Shown here one piece after another: positions 52,460 through 61,755 of a stretch of 64,000 nucleotides of DNA (its first letter is position 1; the number at the start of each line of letters is the position of its first letter). The stretch lies in assembly GCA_021399435.1 (NCBI GenBank), contig JAJTUP010000017.1, positions 1 through 64,000 of the forward strand, given 5' to 3'. The stretch comes from Diaporthe sp. PMI_573. Its lineage: Eukaryota > Ascomycota > Sordariomycetes > Diaporthales > Diaporthaceae. The notes beneath the pieces are model-generated. The model saw only the letters and a program-made list of their open reading frames with translations, was not told where the DNA came from and did no database searches. The translations under genes were made by a program, and so were the position numbers.

Positions 52460-53740
52460 ATGGAGTCGGCATTTTCTGTATTCAACCACGTGGCGGCGAG
52501 GGCGACGTCGATGCCCGAGTGCGCGGAGAAGTGCCTCATTGAATATCTGCCATCATCAGCATGCCATGTGGCCTCCAATATCACATGTATCTGCACCGAC
52601 GCACCTCTCACGGCACAGATGACAAAATGTGTGATGGCTGGCTGCTCGGTCCGGGATGCCCTGTTGACGAAGAGGTTCGACGCGACCGCGTGCGACTGGC
52701 CCGTCACCGACGAGTCGATGGGCCTCAAGGTGATCACGCCGCTGTTTGGCGTGCTCGCCGTCCTCTTCTGCCTGTGCCGGGTGTGGGCGCGGTCGCTTAC
52801 TGGGCTGGCCGCCTCGTGGCAGACGGACGACTGGATGTGCCTCGTGACGACGATCTTCTCCGTCCCGCTGACGGTGGTGTCGTACGAGTTCGCGGCCCAC
52901 GGCCTGGGGTACGACTTATGGATGGTGGACTTTGACGACATCACCTTTGTTCTCGAGATGTACTACTACTCGGAGATCCTCTACGTCATCGTCATCTTCA
53001 TGACCAAGATCTGTATCTGCTTCTTCTACCTGCGCATTTTCCCCAAGAAGGAGTTTCGGATGCGCGTCTTCGCCATCATCGGCCTGTCCGTCGCCTGCGC
53101 CCTGGCCTTCACCATCATCACCATCTTCCAGTGCACGCCCATCCCCGGCGCGTGGCTCCACTGGGACGGCACCTACCACGCCGTGTGCCGCGACGTGCAG
53201 ACGCAGGCGCTGTGGGCCGCCATCTTCTCCATCATCCTGGACGTGGCCATCATCTTCCTGCCCATGACGGAGCTCTGGGCGCTCAACATGTCGCTGCGCA
53301 AGAAGCTCGGCGTCATGACCATGTTCGCGACGGGCATCTTCGTGGTGGTCGTGCAGGTGCTGCGCATCGTCTACCTGCTCAAGTTCTCGGCGACGTCAAA
53401 CTTCACCCGCGACTACACCGCCACCAGCATATGGTCCAACGTCGAGGTCTACGTCGGCATCATGTGCGCCTGCTTCCCGCAGTGCCGCACCCTGTTGACC
53501 AAGTTCGGCCCGCGCGTCTTTGCATCCACGAAAGGGGCGTCCACGAAGGAGGCGACCGGCAAGGGCATCAAGGTCACTACCAAGATACAGAGTCAGTTCT
53601 CGCAGAGGCCTAGCCGCGGCGACGAGACGGAGTTTGTGGAGCTGCGGGCCGGGGGGCCGGATGGTTTTAACTCGACAAGCAACCTGCACCGGTCCACTGA
53701 AAAACATGAGCTGGGGTATAGTGGCAAGGAGTCGGTTTGA
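52460..53740 (+). CDS. CFEM-domain Pth11-like integral membrane receptor, about 426 aa
   Basis: Resembles fungal Pth11-type GPCR-like proteins used for surface and host sensing. A cysteine-rich CFEM-type module comes first (MPECAEKCLIEYLPSSAC, CICTDAPLTAQMTKCVMAGC), followed by seven hydrophobic segments. These begin at VITPLFGVLAVLFCLCRVW, and include MCLVTTIFSVPLTVVSY, EILYVIVIFMTKICICFFYL, VFAIIGLSVACALAFTIITI, AIFSIILDVAIIFLPM, MFATGIFVVVVQVLRIVYL and VEVYVGIMCACFPQC. The cytosolic tail is Lys/Ser/Thr-rich. No signal peptide precedes the CFEM module in this model (start MESAFSVFNHVAAR), which is odd; an undetected upstream exon may supply it. It is intronless as modelled. Confidence 0.85.
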   Translation: MESAFSVFNHVAARATSMPECAEKCLIEYLPSSACHVASNITCICTDAPLTAQMTKCVMAGCSVRDALLTKRFDATACDWPVTDESMGLKVITPLFGVLAVLFCLCRVWARSLTGLAASWQTDDWMCLVTTIFSVPLTVVSYEFAAHGLGYDLWMVDFDDITFVLEMYYYSEILYVIVIFMTKICICFFYLRIFPKKEFRMRVFAIIGLSVACALAFTIITIFQCTPIPGAWLHWDGTYHAVCRDVQTQALWAAIFSIILDVAIIFLPMTELWALNMSLRKKLGVMTMFATGIFVVVVQVLRIVYLLKFSATSNFTRDYTATSIWSNVEVYVGIMCACFPQCRTLLTKFGPRVFASTKGASTKEATGKGIKVTTKIQSQFSQRPSRGDETEFVELRAGGPDGFNSTSNLHRSTEKHELGYSGKESV

Positions 53741-55091
53741 GAGCGTTGATTTAGTAGGGTCAAATGGTTCTTTTTCTTGGAAGCGTCTCAAGTTATTGAT
53801 TGTATATATTTAAAACTTCTTCCTGATCAATATCAGGGTCTTCTTCGTCTGTATCTGCCTATTTGATGAATCTCATGGATTATAACCGTTATATATCCGT
53901 CCATCACACAAACTCATCCAGGCCAAGTCACCAAACTTGACAGGCGCAACAAGACGCCCGCCCATACCAGTTGACCACGTGCTGCAAATTTTGTCCTTTG
54001 GTTGGCACACAAAGCAGCCAAGCAGACGTCATCGAAGCGGTCAGAATGGGGTCGATACATACGTAGTAGTCTGTAAAGCAGTCGTGGTTCCAGTGGTTGT
54101 GGGGCCGGCAGGATTTGGCAGATCTCAATACTTGGCGGATCTTTGGCGGATCTCTTTTCTTTTCGTTGTGGATCCTCTTTTTGAGCCTCCTTCAGTTGGC
54201 ACAAGCAACCCATGTCCCTGTCTTAGTCCACATACTATACACTAGTCCTAACTAAGCGAAGAGAGGTCCCTTTATATACGGGCTATAACCGTTGCCTTGG
54301 CATTAACAGTGCGTATGGAGCAAGTGTTCCCAAAAGGTTTCGTCAGGAATCCATCAGAAGTGGGCTTTTCAAGGGCTCCCCTAGGACAGCCGGGCGTAGA
54401 TCTTTCGGCACGCCGTCTCTCCCGAGGTCTTGTCTTGTATCCCTGTCGCTCAACAATCGGAACAACCGAGCAAGAGGTTTCGTGACTGCCACGGCGATGT
54501 CCCTCAGCTTGCATATGTACCATATCGACATTTTACGAACCCTTTTCAGTCGGGAAAATTACCAATCTGGGTGTTGCCCATTTTTGTACATCCATGACGA
54601 TGGCCCCTGCTGACGGCATAGCACACTAGCAGTGAAGAACGTGGACTCACGGACTTTTGTGGTCCTGTAGGCTGGCGGCGCACATCTACTACACAGGAGC
54701 ACCCTGCAATGAAAGCTGGAGATCAGCAAATTGGGATCTGTTAGGGGAACGGGTAGTATCTCCAGCGCTGCGGATGTCAGCGTGATTTGCAATCCCTCAA
54801 AGCGTAGTCGGCCAGGGCGCGGCAACGTAGAGACCCTCTGCTAGACCCCGGATCTGACGGTCCTACCTGTGGACGTTGCCAAGCTTGACGACATGGCCCG
54901 AGGCTGACGATGATTCTAAATGCGAGAGTGCTCACAGGTTGGCTTGCTCGTAGTTGAATCTCATTTTCCTAGAATATTCTTCTCTCTCTGTCTCTCGTGC
55001 TCTTGGCTTTTCCTCTCTTTTCGGCCTCAGTCACTCATTACGAATATTTTATAGTCACTCTTTTATCTTAGTCACTCCCATTTCCGCTCAG
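53741..55091. other. 1.35-kb intergenic region
   Basis: No supportable gene. The last 130 bp are C/T-rich (TCTCTCTCTGTCTCTC at about 54977), typical of a fungal core promoter for the peroxygenase gene. Confidence 0.45.
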
Positions 55092-56429
55092 ATGGCTCGA
55101 ATCGCCACCTGGTTGACCGCCGCCCTGGCCGCGACAGGCACGCAGGCGTTTCCCACGCCCGAGAATATTGCCAAGTTGGCTCAGAGTGCCGGGACCGGGC
55201 CCGCTGGCGTAGGCTCGCTCTCAGACCTGCATGCTGCCTTGGTCCGTCTCCGTGACGAGCAGGCGGTTCTTACAAAGAAGCGCAGCTCAAACCCGACCCC
55301 TATCGACGTCTCGGGAGACCATGCTTTCGTGCCGCCATCGGAAGGCGACCAGCGCGGGCCCTGCCCGGGTCTCAACGCGTTGGCCAACCACAACTATGTC
55401 AGCCACGACGGCGCCATCTCCGTCATTGAGCAGATCACCGCGGCCACCGAGGTGTTCAACTTCGGTGTCGACCTCGCTACGGTCCTCGCCTTGATCAGTG
55501 TGCTCTTCGTCGGCAACCCGCTGTCCATCAAGCCCAGCTACTCCATCGGCGGTCCTACCGACAAGGTCGAGAACCTGCTGGACAACCTGGGCGGCCTGCT
55601 CGGCACGCCCGAGGGTCTCGACCACAGCCACAACATCATCGAGTCGGACGCCTCGCCGACGCGTGATGATCTGTACCAGACGGGCGACGCCTGGACGCTG
55701 AACCTAGACGCCTTCACCGAGCTGTACGAGTCCATCGAGGGGGATGCGCTCACGCGCGATGAGATGGCCACCCATGCCATCCGCCGCTTCAACCACTCGA
55801 TCGCGAACAACCCATACTTCTGGAATGGCCCCGTGACAAACGTCATGATGCGTCCCGTCGGCTACGTCCTGATCAACGACGTCCTGGCAAACCACACGGA
55901 CGATAACCCGGACGAGACGACATCCAAGAACGTGATCAGGTCCTTTTATGGCGTTACGGAACACCCCAACGGCTCTCTGTCATACAACCCAGGCCACGAG
56001 CGCATCCCCGAGAACTGGTTCCCCCGCCAGACGCCCTACACGATCCTCGACTTCAACGCCGCCGAGGCGGCCCTGCTCCTCAAGCAGCCCGAGCTGCTCA
56101 GCGTGGGCGGCAACACGGGCAAGGTGAACTCGTTTGCGGGGATCGACTTGGAGGACCTGACGGGCGGCGTGTTCAACGCGGCGAACCTTCTCGAGGGGAA
56201 CAACCTCGTCTGCTTCGCGCTCGAGGTCGTCAAGTTTGCCGGGCCCAACTCCCTGTCGTCGGCCCTCAAGACCCTTTCGGAGCCGATCGAGCTGCTTGGC
56301 AAGATTGTCTCGCCGCTAGTGGATCTGTCGTGCCCGGTTTTCGAGGATCTGACTGTTGGTGGGACGAACTTCTGGGATCATGCGATGGAGACGTACCCGG
56401 GCGTGAACAAGAGCGGATCGGCTTTGTGA
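55092..56429 (+). CDS. Secreted heme-thiolate peroxidase (chloroperoxidase/UPO family), 445 aa
   Basis: Heme-thiolate haloperoxidase family, which includes chloroperoxidase and unspecific peroxygenases that use H2O2 to oxidise or halogenate organic substrates. The start MARIATWLTAALAATGTQAF is a signal peptide. The proximal heme motif PCP is in RGPCPGLNALANHNY (Cys about 91), followed by SHDGAISV. The Mg/catalytic region reads HNIIESDASPTRDD. Further family text: LYESIEGDALTRDEMATHAI and FNHSIANNPYFWNGP. It is intronless. The length is close to the long-type peroxygenases rather than the short ones. N-glycosylation sequons (NHS, NHT, NGS, NKS) fit secretion. Oxygenation versus halogenation cannot be told from sequence alone. 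Confidence 0.9.
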   Translation: MARIATWLTAALAATGTQAFPTPENIAKLAQSAGTGPAGVGSLSDLHAALVRLRDEQAVLTKKRSSNPTPIDVSGDHAFVPPSEGDQRGPCPGLNALANHNYVSHDGAISVIEQITAATEVFNFGVDLATVLALISVLFVGNPLSIKPSYSIGGPTDKVENLLDNLGGLLGTPEGLDHSHNIIESDASPTRDDLYQTGDAWTLNLDAFTELYESIEGDALTRDEMATHAIRRFNHSIANNPYFWNGPVTNVMMRPVGYVLINDVLANHTDDNPDETTSKNVIRSFYGVTEHPNGSLSYNPGHERIPENWFPRQTPYTILDFNAAEAALLLKQPELLSVGGNTGKVNSFAGIDLEDLTGGVFNAANLLEGNNLVCFALEVVKFAGPNSLSSALKTLSEPIELLGKIVSPLVDLSCPVFEDLTVGGTNFWDHAMETYPGVNKSGSAL

Positions 56430-56907
56430 GAAAGAGGTCACTTTAAGGTTAACGGGAGCTTATGTAGCAGTTTAACAAGAGCATGGTTCGCCCGGCCAGC
56501 ACTCCTGGCTAAGCATGGTTGCCCCTGTAACGAGGCTCTAGTTTTCTCAGGGGTATTCTGTACTAAGTACTTACTTAGTGCAGTGTATGTATACGGTTAT
56601 ATCAAAAGTTCAGGCCCGAGTTGACGGAAGTGCTCTTTTGTGAAGAATTGTCTCAAACAGTATTTTTAAAGTCCTCACGATGTGTAATTTCCAGCTGTCA
56701 GAGAAGTGTAATACACATGTAGTCACGCGATTCCGACCCTTGGAAATTGCGAAAACTGCAGTTCTATCTGTTTGGGAATCCCCCACTCACCCTTTGTTGT
56801 TGGACAGGCAAGATACTAGCGTGAATTGGTTATTTTGTCAGACGTTATGTTGAATAAGGCCTGGATCTCGTGTGCATCTCCCATCTCCCATTCTCCCAAC
56901 GACTGCT
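56430..56907. other. Convergent intergenic region
   Basis: 3' flanks of the peroxygenase and P450 genes; nothing recognised. Confidence 0.45.
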
Positions 56908-58741
56908 TCAATTTGTCTGGTGTGTTCTTTCCATGATTTGGACCCAAAAGTCGGAGATGCAGAATAGCCCGTAGTACTTTGTTTTCCATGGCCTGTAAGT
57001 CATCCAAAAAATATCAGTACTACTGAGGGTGAGGAGAGTGGCCTCAGAAATGTGCAAGAAAAGGTGCCAAGAACGGGGTTGTCTGTGGCATATTGAAACA
57101 CAGGAAACTATCAACTCACCTTTCTGGTCTCAACAGGGCCATATCAAAGTTTCGAAAGGTCTGCCAGGTAAACACAGGTCAATCAAACATTGCTTTTGGA
57201 ATAGGTGCAACTTATTCTTACCTCGAATATGATCTTGTTCAACTCTATCATGGCGACCGGCTTTCCCAAACACTGCCACTTTCCATATCCAAACATCAAG
57301 TCGTTGGTCCTGGTCATTGCCGCAAGCTTTTCGGGATCTTTCTCGAACCACCTTTCAGGTCGAAAACTCTGAGCATCATCCCCATATAGCTCCTTGTCGT
57401 GATGCATCGCGGTAGCTGAGTAGCCAACGCAGGTACCACCGGGGATGAAGACAGATTTTCCATCAACCGTCACAGTGTCTCCTCCTGGTGGGACGTCCTT
57501 GCTGAAGGGGTTGACCACGGGAGGCCATGTTCTTACCCCTTCCCGTATCACGGCTTGCAGGTACGGAAGTTTTTTCGCCCGCTCGTGGGGAATAATGCCT
57601 GTGGCTGACAAATGGGATTCCCCGGACTGGACTGCCTCGTCGAACTCCCGTTGCAGTCTCCGTTTGACACGAGGGTTGGTCATGAGGTGTAAGAAAATTC
57701 CGCTGATGGCAGAGGAAGTGGTATCAGAGCCCGCGAGTACCTGTTCAACGGCTTCAGTCCGCAGCTCGTCGCCGACTATCCCATGGCGAATGAACGATGC
57801 GAGCATGTCTGATCGCTCATCAGTGGGATCGGCGGCTCGCTGGTCGGCGTAACTAAAGCAAGTCGCGAGTATCTTTCCAAACCCGCCTGAGTCCTTAGGA
57901 GACGGAGCGAGAAACCTTCCTAACCATGGCACGTGAGCTAGCCAGCTTATTCCCAGGGCAATGAAGACAGAGGCCTTGTAAAGCCCTTCCTCGCTTGATC
58001 TGATAAAATTCATGAGATCCTTGTCGCTCACCAGCATGCCAAAGGGCCTACCTAGCCCCACAGAGCTGATGACGTCCAAAGTGAAGTATTGCACCTTCTT
58101 TGCGCATTCCATAGGAATCACTCGATCCTCCGTGGATAGATACTTGGTTCTAATAAGCTGCACCCATTCCTGAACCCGCGCATCGACCGCGGCTTCGAGG
58201 TCATGGTTCTCTCGCCCCGAGTACTGTGCGATGGTCAGCCAGGGCTCAGGTAAGGCTAAGGGATCTCTTACACCTGGGGCCATCTGCTTCCTCCTCATGT
58301 CGTGTTTTGCAGTGTCAGTCTGGCTGAACACATTGTCCCGGCGGTGCTCGAAGCGAAGGCCCTGGTAATACCAGTCTGACCTTTTATACCCGGCCTTATT
58401 GTTCACCCGAGTCCAGACCTCAGGAGAAGAGGTGATGATCATATTCGGCGCGACCCGAGCGATGCGTCCTTTGCGAACGTCAGCTCAGGGGAAGAATGTT
58501 AGTCTAGGATATTATCTTCAGGGGACTTCTTGCCATATTTGTCATTGACACTTTGGTACCATTCATGAAGGCTGGGGCGTATCATCTCCTTGGAGTGGAA
58601 GTATTCAGTCAGACCTGTACCCGGAGGCCCTCTGATATGCCGAAGACGGAAGTATGCCAACGTCTTCTTCACAACGATTGTGGTCAGAAAGACAAGGCCA
58701 ATCAGCCACGCTGAGTTGTAGTCAGGCAGTTTCAATTCCAT
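56908..58741 (-). CDS. Cytochrome P450 monooxygenase, four exons, 531 aa
   Basis: Membrane-anchored P450 of the pisatin-demethylase-like (CYP57/CYP53-neighbouring) look. Exons 58741-58534, 58483-57222, 57160-57120 and 56992-56908 give 532 codons. The anchor is AWLIGLVFLTTIVV, then LRHIRGPPGTG. Intron 1 is a 50-nt GC-AG intron (ATG|GCAAGA, CTAAC branch, GAG acceptor); joining gives DKYADVRKGRIARVAPNM, matching the family. Motifs: I-helix QVLAGSDTTSSAISG, ExxR in AVIREGVRTWPP, PERW in SFRPERWFEKD, heme ligand FGYGKWQCLGKP. The last two short exons give FRNFDMALLRPE and RPWKTKYYGLF, the usual P450 ending. The promoter region is shared with the dehydrogenase gene about 1.4 kb away. Confidence 0.9.
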
Positions 58742-59633
58742 GATGTCTGCACTTTTAGAATTTGTTTGAGTCCAGCGCAAGCTTGTCAAGCGATAAAATC
58801 TCAAGTTTCATGGGCATGAGGGGATCGAAACATCGGCGGTGGAGTCAGATAAGCTGACGTGCAGATGCACTCGACGGGAGCGGGGCGGCAAAGAGAACCA
58901 AGAGAAGAAGACTCTCTCCAACCCAAGCAAACATTTGCCGGATATACACATTATCCTCTCCCGAACCAGCCTTCTGGATGTTACACAGGTAAATACTCCG
59001 CCCATCAAGCGGACATGCGCTATGCACTTTGTATGTAGCCAGATAAGACTCCAAACACAGCCTGCCGATTGTTGCCACTTGAGTTCAACCTACCTAGATA
59101 CCCTCGCTTATGATCGACGTTGGCCTACATTGTGTGTTGAGCAGCTTGCCTACATGCTCTTACGCGAAAGTTATTGAAAGAATTGGACGAGGACACATGT
59201 GTTGCTATAGCATTTCCGCAACACACACACGTCTCCTACTTCCGCATGCTTCGATGTCAGACAAAAAGTCTTGTTGGGACCCTCCAAAGCATTGAAAACT
59301 TACGTGCCATTTGCTACAGCCCAGCTTTTTACCCCGCAATCACTTGGCATTATCCGTCTTGATCTGAATCCTACGGCACCAGTAGGCCTTTCAACGCTAA
59401 GGGCAATTCTCAGAGAACAAATTCCAGAGCCTTGTCTCCCGCTTAATGATCAATAATAATACCAATGTCAGATCTCTTCACGGTCAAATCGATTGTTCGA
59501 AGTTCAATGTCATTGTACAAATCTGTTTTCTGAACCTTGAGATTATAGTGATTTGAAGTATTCAAGTCTTTGCATTGTTACCAGAAGATGTATAGGCATT
59601 GATAGCCACATGGGAGCTAAGGAATAAGGATTG

Positions 59634-59745
59634 CGATGCTTGTTGTAATCTTACTTACATATTAGGAAAATGCATGACTCCACGTGGTAGTTCATGCCAG
59701 GTACATTTTTTCCCATTTGGGAATCCATGGTCTTATGTGAGAAGA
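59634..59745 (+). repeat. Diverged dispersed repeat, copy B
   Basis: Aligns in the same order and orientation with 43043-43135, with an extra T-rich stretch (ACATTTTTTCCC) in the middle. Function unknown. Confidence 0.65.
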
Positions 59746-60050
59746 TGAGGCGTTTTTCTGAATATGCATCTTCTCCTCGTGATTCGCCGCTGCCGAGTGA
59801 AGGACTATCAAAATTACATATGCTGAGGTAGGGCTGAATGTATTCAGCCAAGCCTCATCAGGCGTTTATGGCTCTGTGCATCAGGTGGCACCAGAATCGT
59901 TGTCAGAATGTCATCCTATGCTGGGGTCGGCCGAACGCCAGGTCTTGGCAAATGATTGATGTGCTATGCTCTGAGATGAGACACTATTGGGGGCCGCGAT
60001 TCAGTATTGCTTTCTCCAGCTTGCTTACTCGTCTAGCAGGGTGGAAACAC

Positions 60051-60058
60051 TATAAAAG
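60051..60058 (+). promoter_or_regulatory. TATA box for the alcohol dehydrogenase gene
   Basis: TATAAAAG lies 103 bp upstream of the start codon at 60162. Confidence 0.6.
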
Positions 60059-60161
60059 CACCAGTAACCTGCAAGGAGAATATACGCATGCGTCACTGCC
60101 GCAGACACATTTGATACTTCCCTAGATCCCCTGAATTTGGAAATAAAGAAGACGCAGAATA

Positions 60162-61389
60162 ATGGCTTCGAACAACTCAAGCAACACGATGCGTGCGGTC
60201 GTCTGGGAGGGCAAGCCCTTTGAGGTTGTCGTACGCGATGTGCCAAAGCCCAAAATTCAAGCACCGGAAGACGCGATTGTCCGCATCACCACTGCAGCCA
60301 TCTGCGGTACTGATCTTCACACATACCATGGCATCCTTGGGAGCTCTAATGTTCCCTACACTTTGGGACATGAGGCAGTTGGTGTGGTGGTGGAGGTAGG
60401 CTCTGCGACAGAGACGTTCAAGCCGGGCGATCGTGTGGTTATCCCTGCGTTTCCCGACGATGGGCATTTGGCCACAGAGCCCACGACGATACCAGCTTTG
60501 GCCTTGTACGGTGGGGGCAAGGACTTTGGCAATTTAGGCGGCTGTCAAGGTATGTATTCTGATTATAGGCCACTCCTCAAAAAGACGTGACGGGCTGACA
60601 CAAGGGACAGCGGAATATGTGAGGGTTCCGTTCGCAGATGACAGCCTGGTCCACATCGCCAATAACTCGGCCAAAGATCTAGAGTACCTGTTCTTGTCCG
60701 ATATCTTCGCAACGGGCTGGGCTGCGCTCGACTTCTCAGGATTCCAGCCCGGCGATTCAGTCGCCGTTTTTGGTGCCGGGCCTGTGGGGCTCCTCTGTGC
60801 CTATTCGGCAATGCTGCGCGGCGCGAGCAAGGTTTTCGTCGTCGACTATGTCAAGGCTCGTCTGGAGAAGGCAGCCTCGATCGGTGCGATTCCCATCGAC
60901 TTCACCGAGGATAAAAAGGGAGCCGCAGCGCTCATCCTGGAGAAAGACCCAGAGGGGGTTGTTCGGAGCTGCGATTGCTACGGGTACGAGTGTGTCAACG
61001 TGGACCTCGAGCTACAGCCCGACTATATTATGCAGGAAGCCATTAAGGTCACAGCAGTTGGAGGAGGTATCGGTTCAGTGGGAGTTTACGCCGAGGTCCC
61101 ACGATCGGAAGGTGCGCCAAGGGCAGGAGAAGTCTCGGGCCATATCACTATGGACCTTTCAACCATGTTCAACAAGAGCCTGTCGTTTAAGATTGGCCCG
61201 GCTCCCATCATAGAGCTCAACCCGCGCTTGCTTCAACTGATCCAAAGCGGCAGGGCGAAGCCAAGCTTCATCGTGTCCACCGAGGTTGGTATCGATGATG
61301 CTCCTTTGGCCTACCGCAGGTTCGACCAGAGGCTGGAGACCAAAGTCGTTATCCGGTTCCCATGGGAATGGGAGACTGAGAAACACTAA
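60162..61389 (+). CDS. Zinc-type medium-chain alcohol dehydrogenase, two exons, 388 aa
   Basis: MDR-family NAD(P)-dependent dehydrogenase, resembling glutathione-independent formaldehyde dehydrogenase-like fungal proteins; the substrate is unknown. Exons 60162-60549 and 60611-61389 (61-nt intron) give 389 codons. Catalytic zinc ligands: Cys48 in AAICGTDLHTYHG and His70-Glu71 in YTLGHEAVGVV. Cofactor fold: VAVFGAGPVGLLCAYSAM with an acidic residue at VVDYVKARLEKA. The lobe that usually holds four structural-zinc cysteines (after DRVVIPA) here reads FPDDGHLATEPTTIPALALY and has none, so only the catalytic zinc is expected. After it comes GNLGGCQ|AEYVRVPFADDSL across the intron. The ATG is placed 9 codons before MRAVVWEGKPFEVVV; the internal Met is an alternative. 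Confidence 0.9.
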
Positions 61390-61755
61390 TCAAAATAAAG
61401 TGCGACAAATGCGACAAGCTAAGAGATTTGGTTCATGGATGGGGTGGGATGCTGTGCTTGGATTTATAAATGTGAGCGTGTGTTCTTCCCACATAAGGTT
61501 CACACTTCCTGTCATTTCAGAGGGACTACAAGTATCTGCTATCTTGTTATTTCATTTAGTTTCGCCTTGCCTCTTTCTTAAATTCCATGTGACTCCCGTC
61601 GGCGCCGTTCTCGAACTCCGCGACTTTTGATCATCACGCATCTGAACTGCTATATCTCTCCCAGCCTCCCGAAGATTTTGGGCTCTAGCGTGTCCAGCTC
61701 AGGCTGCGCTCCGAGGACGAACACTTCCCCCTTTTTAATTCCCGTCGAATAAAAA
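61390..61755. other. Short convergent intergenic region
   Basis: 3' flanks of the dehydrogenase and DUF7580 genes. A minus-strand frame here (61650-61895) could be an alternative C-terminal end of the DUF7580 gene. Confidence 0.4.

Larger units (their letters stand above)
58742..60161. other. 1.4-kb divergent intergenic region
   Basis: Between head-to-head P450 and alcohol dehydrogenase genes. It contains dispersed-repeat copy B and a TATA box for the dehydrogenase. No gene seen. Confidence 0.45.
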
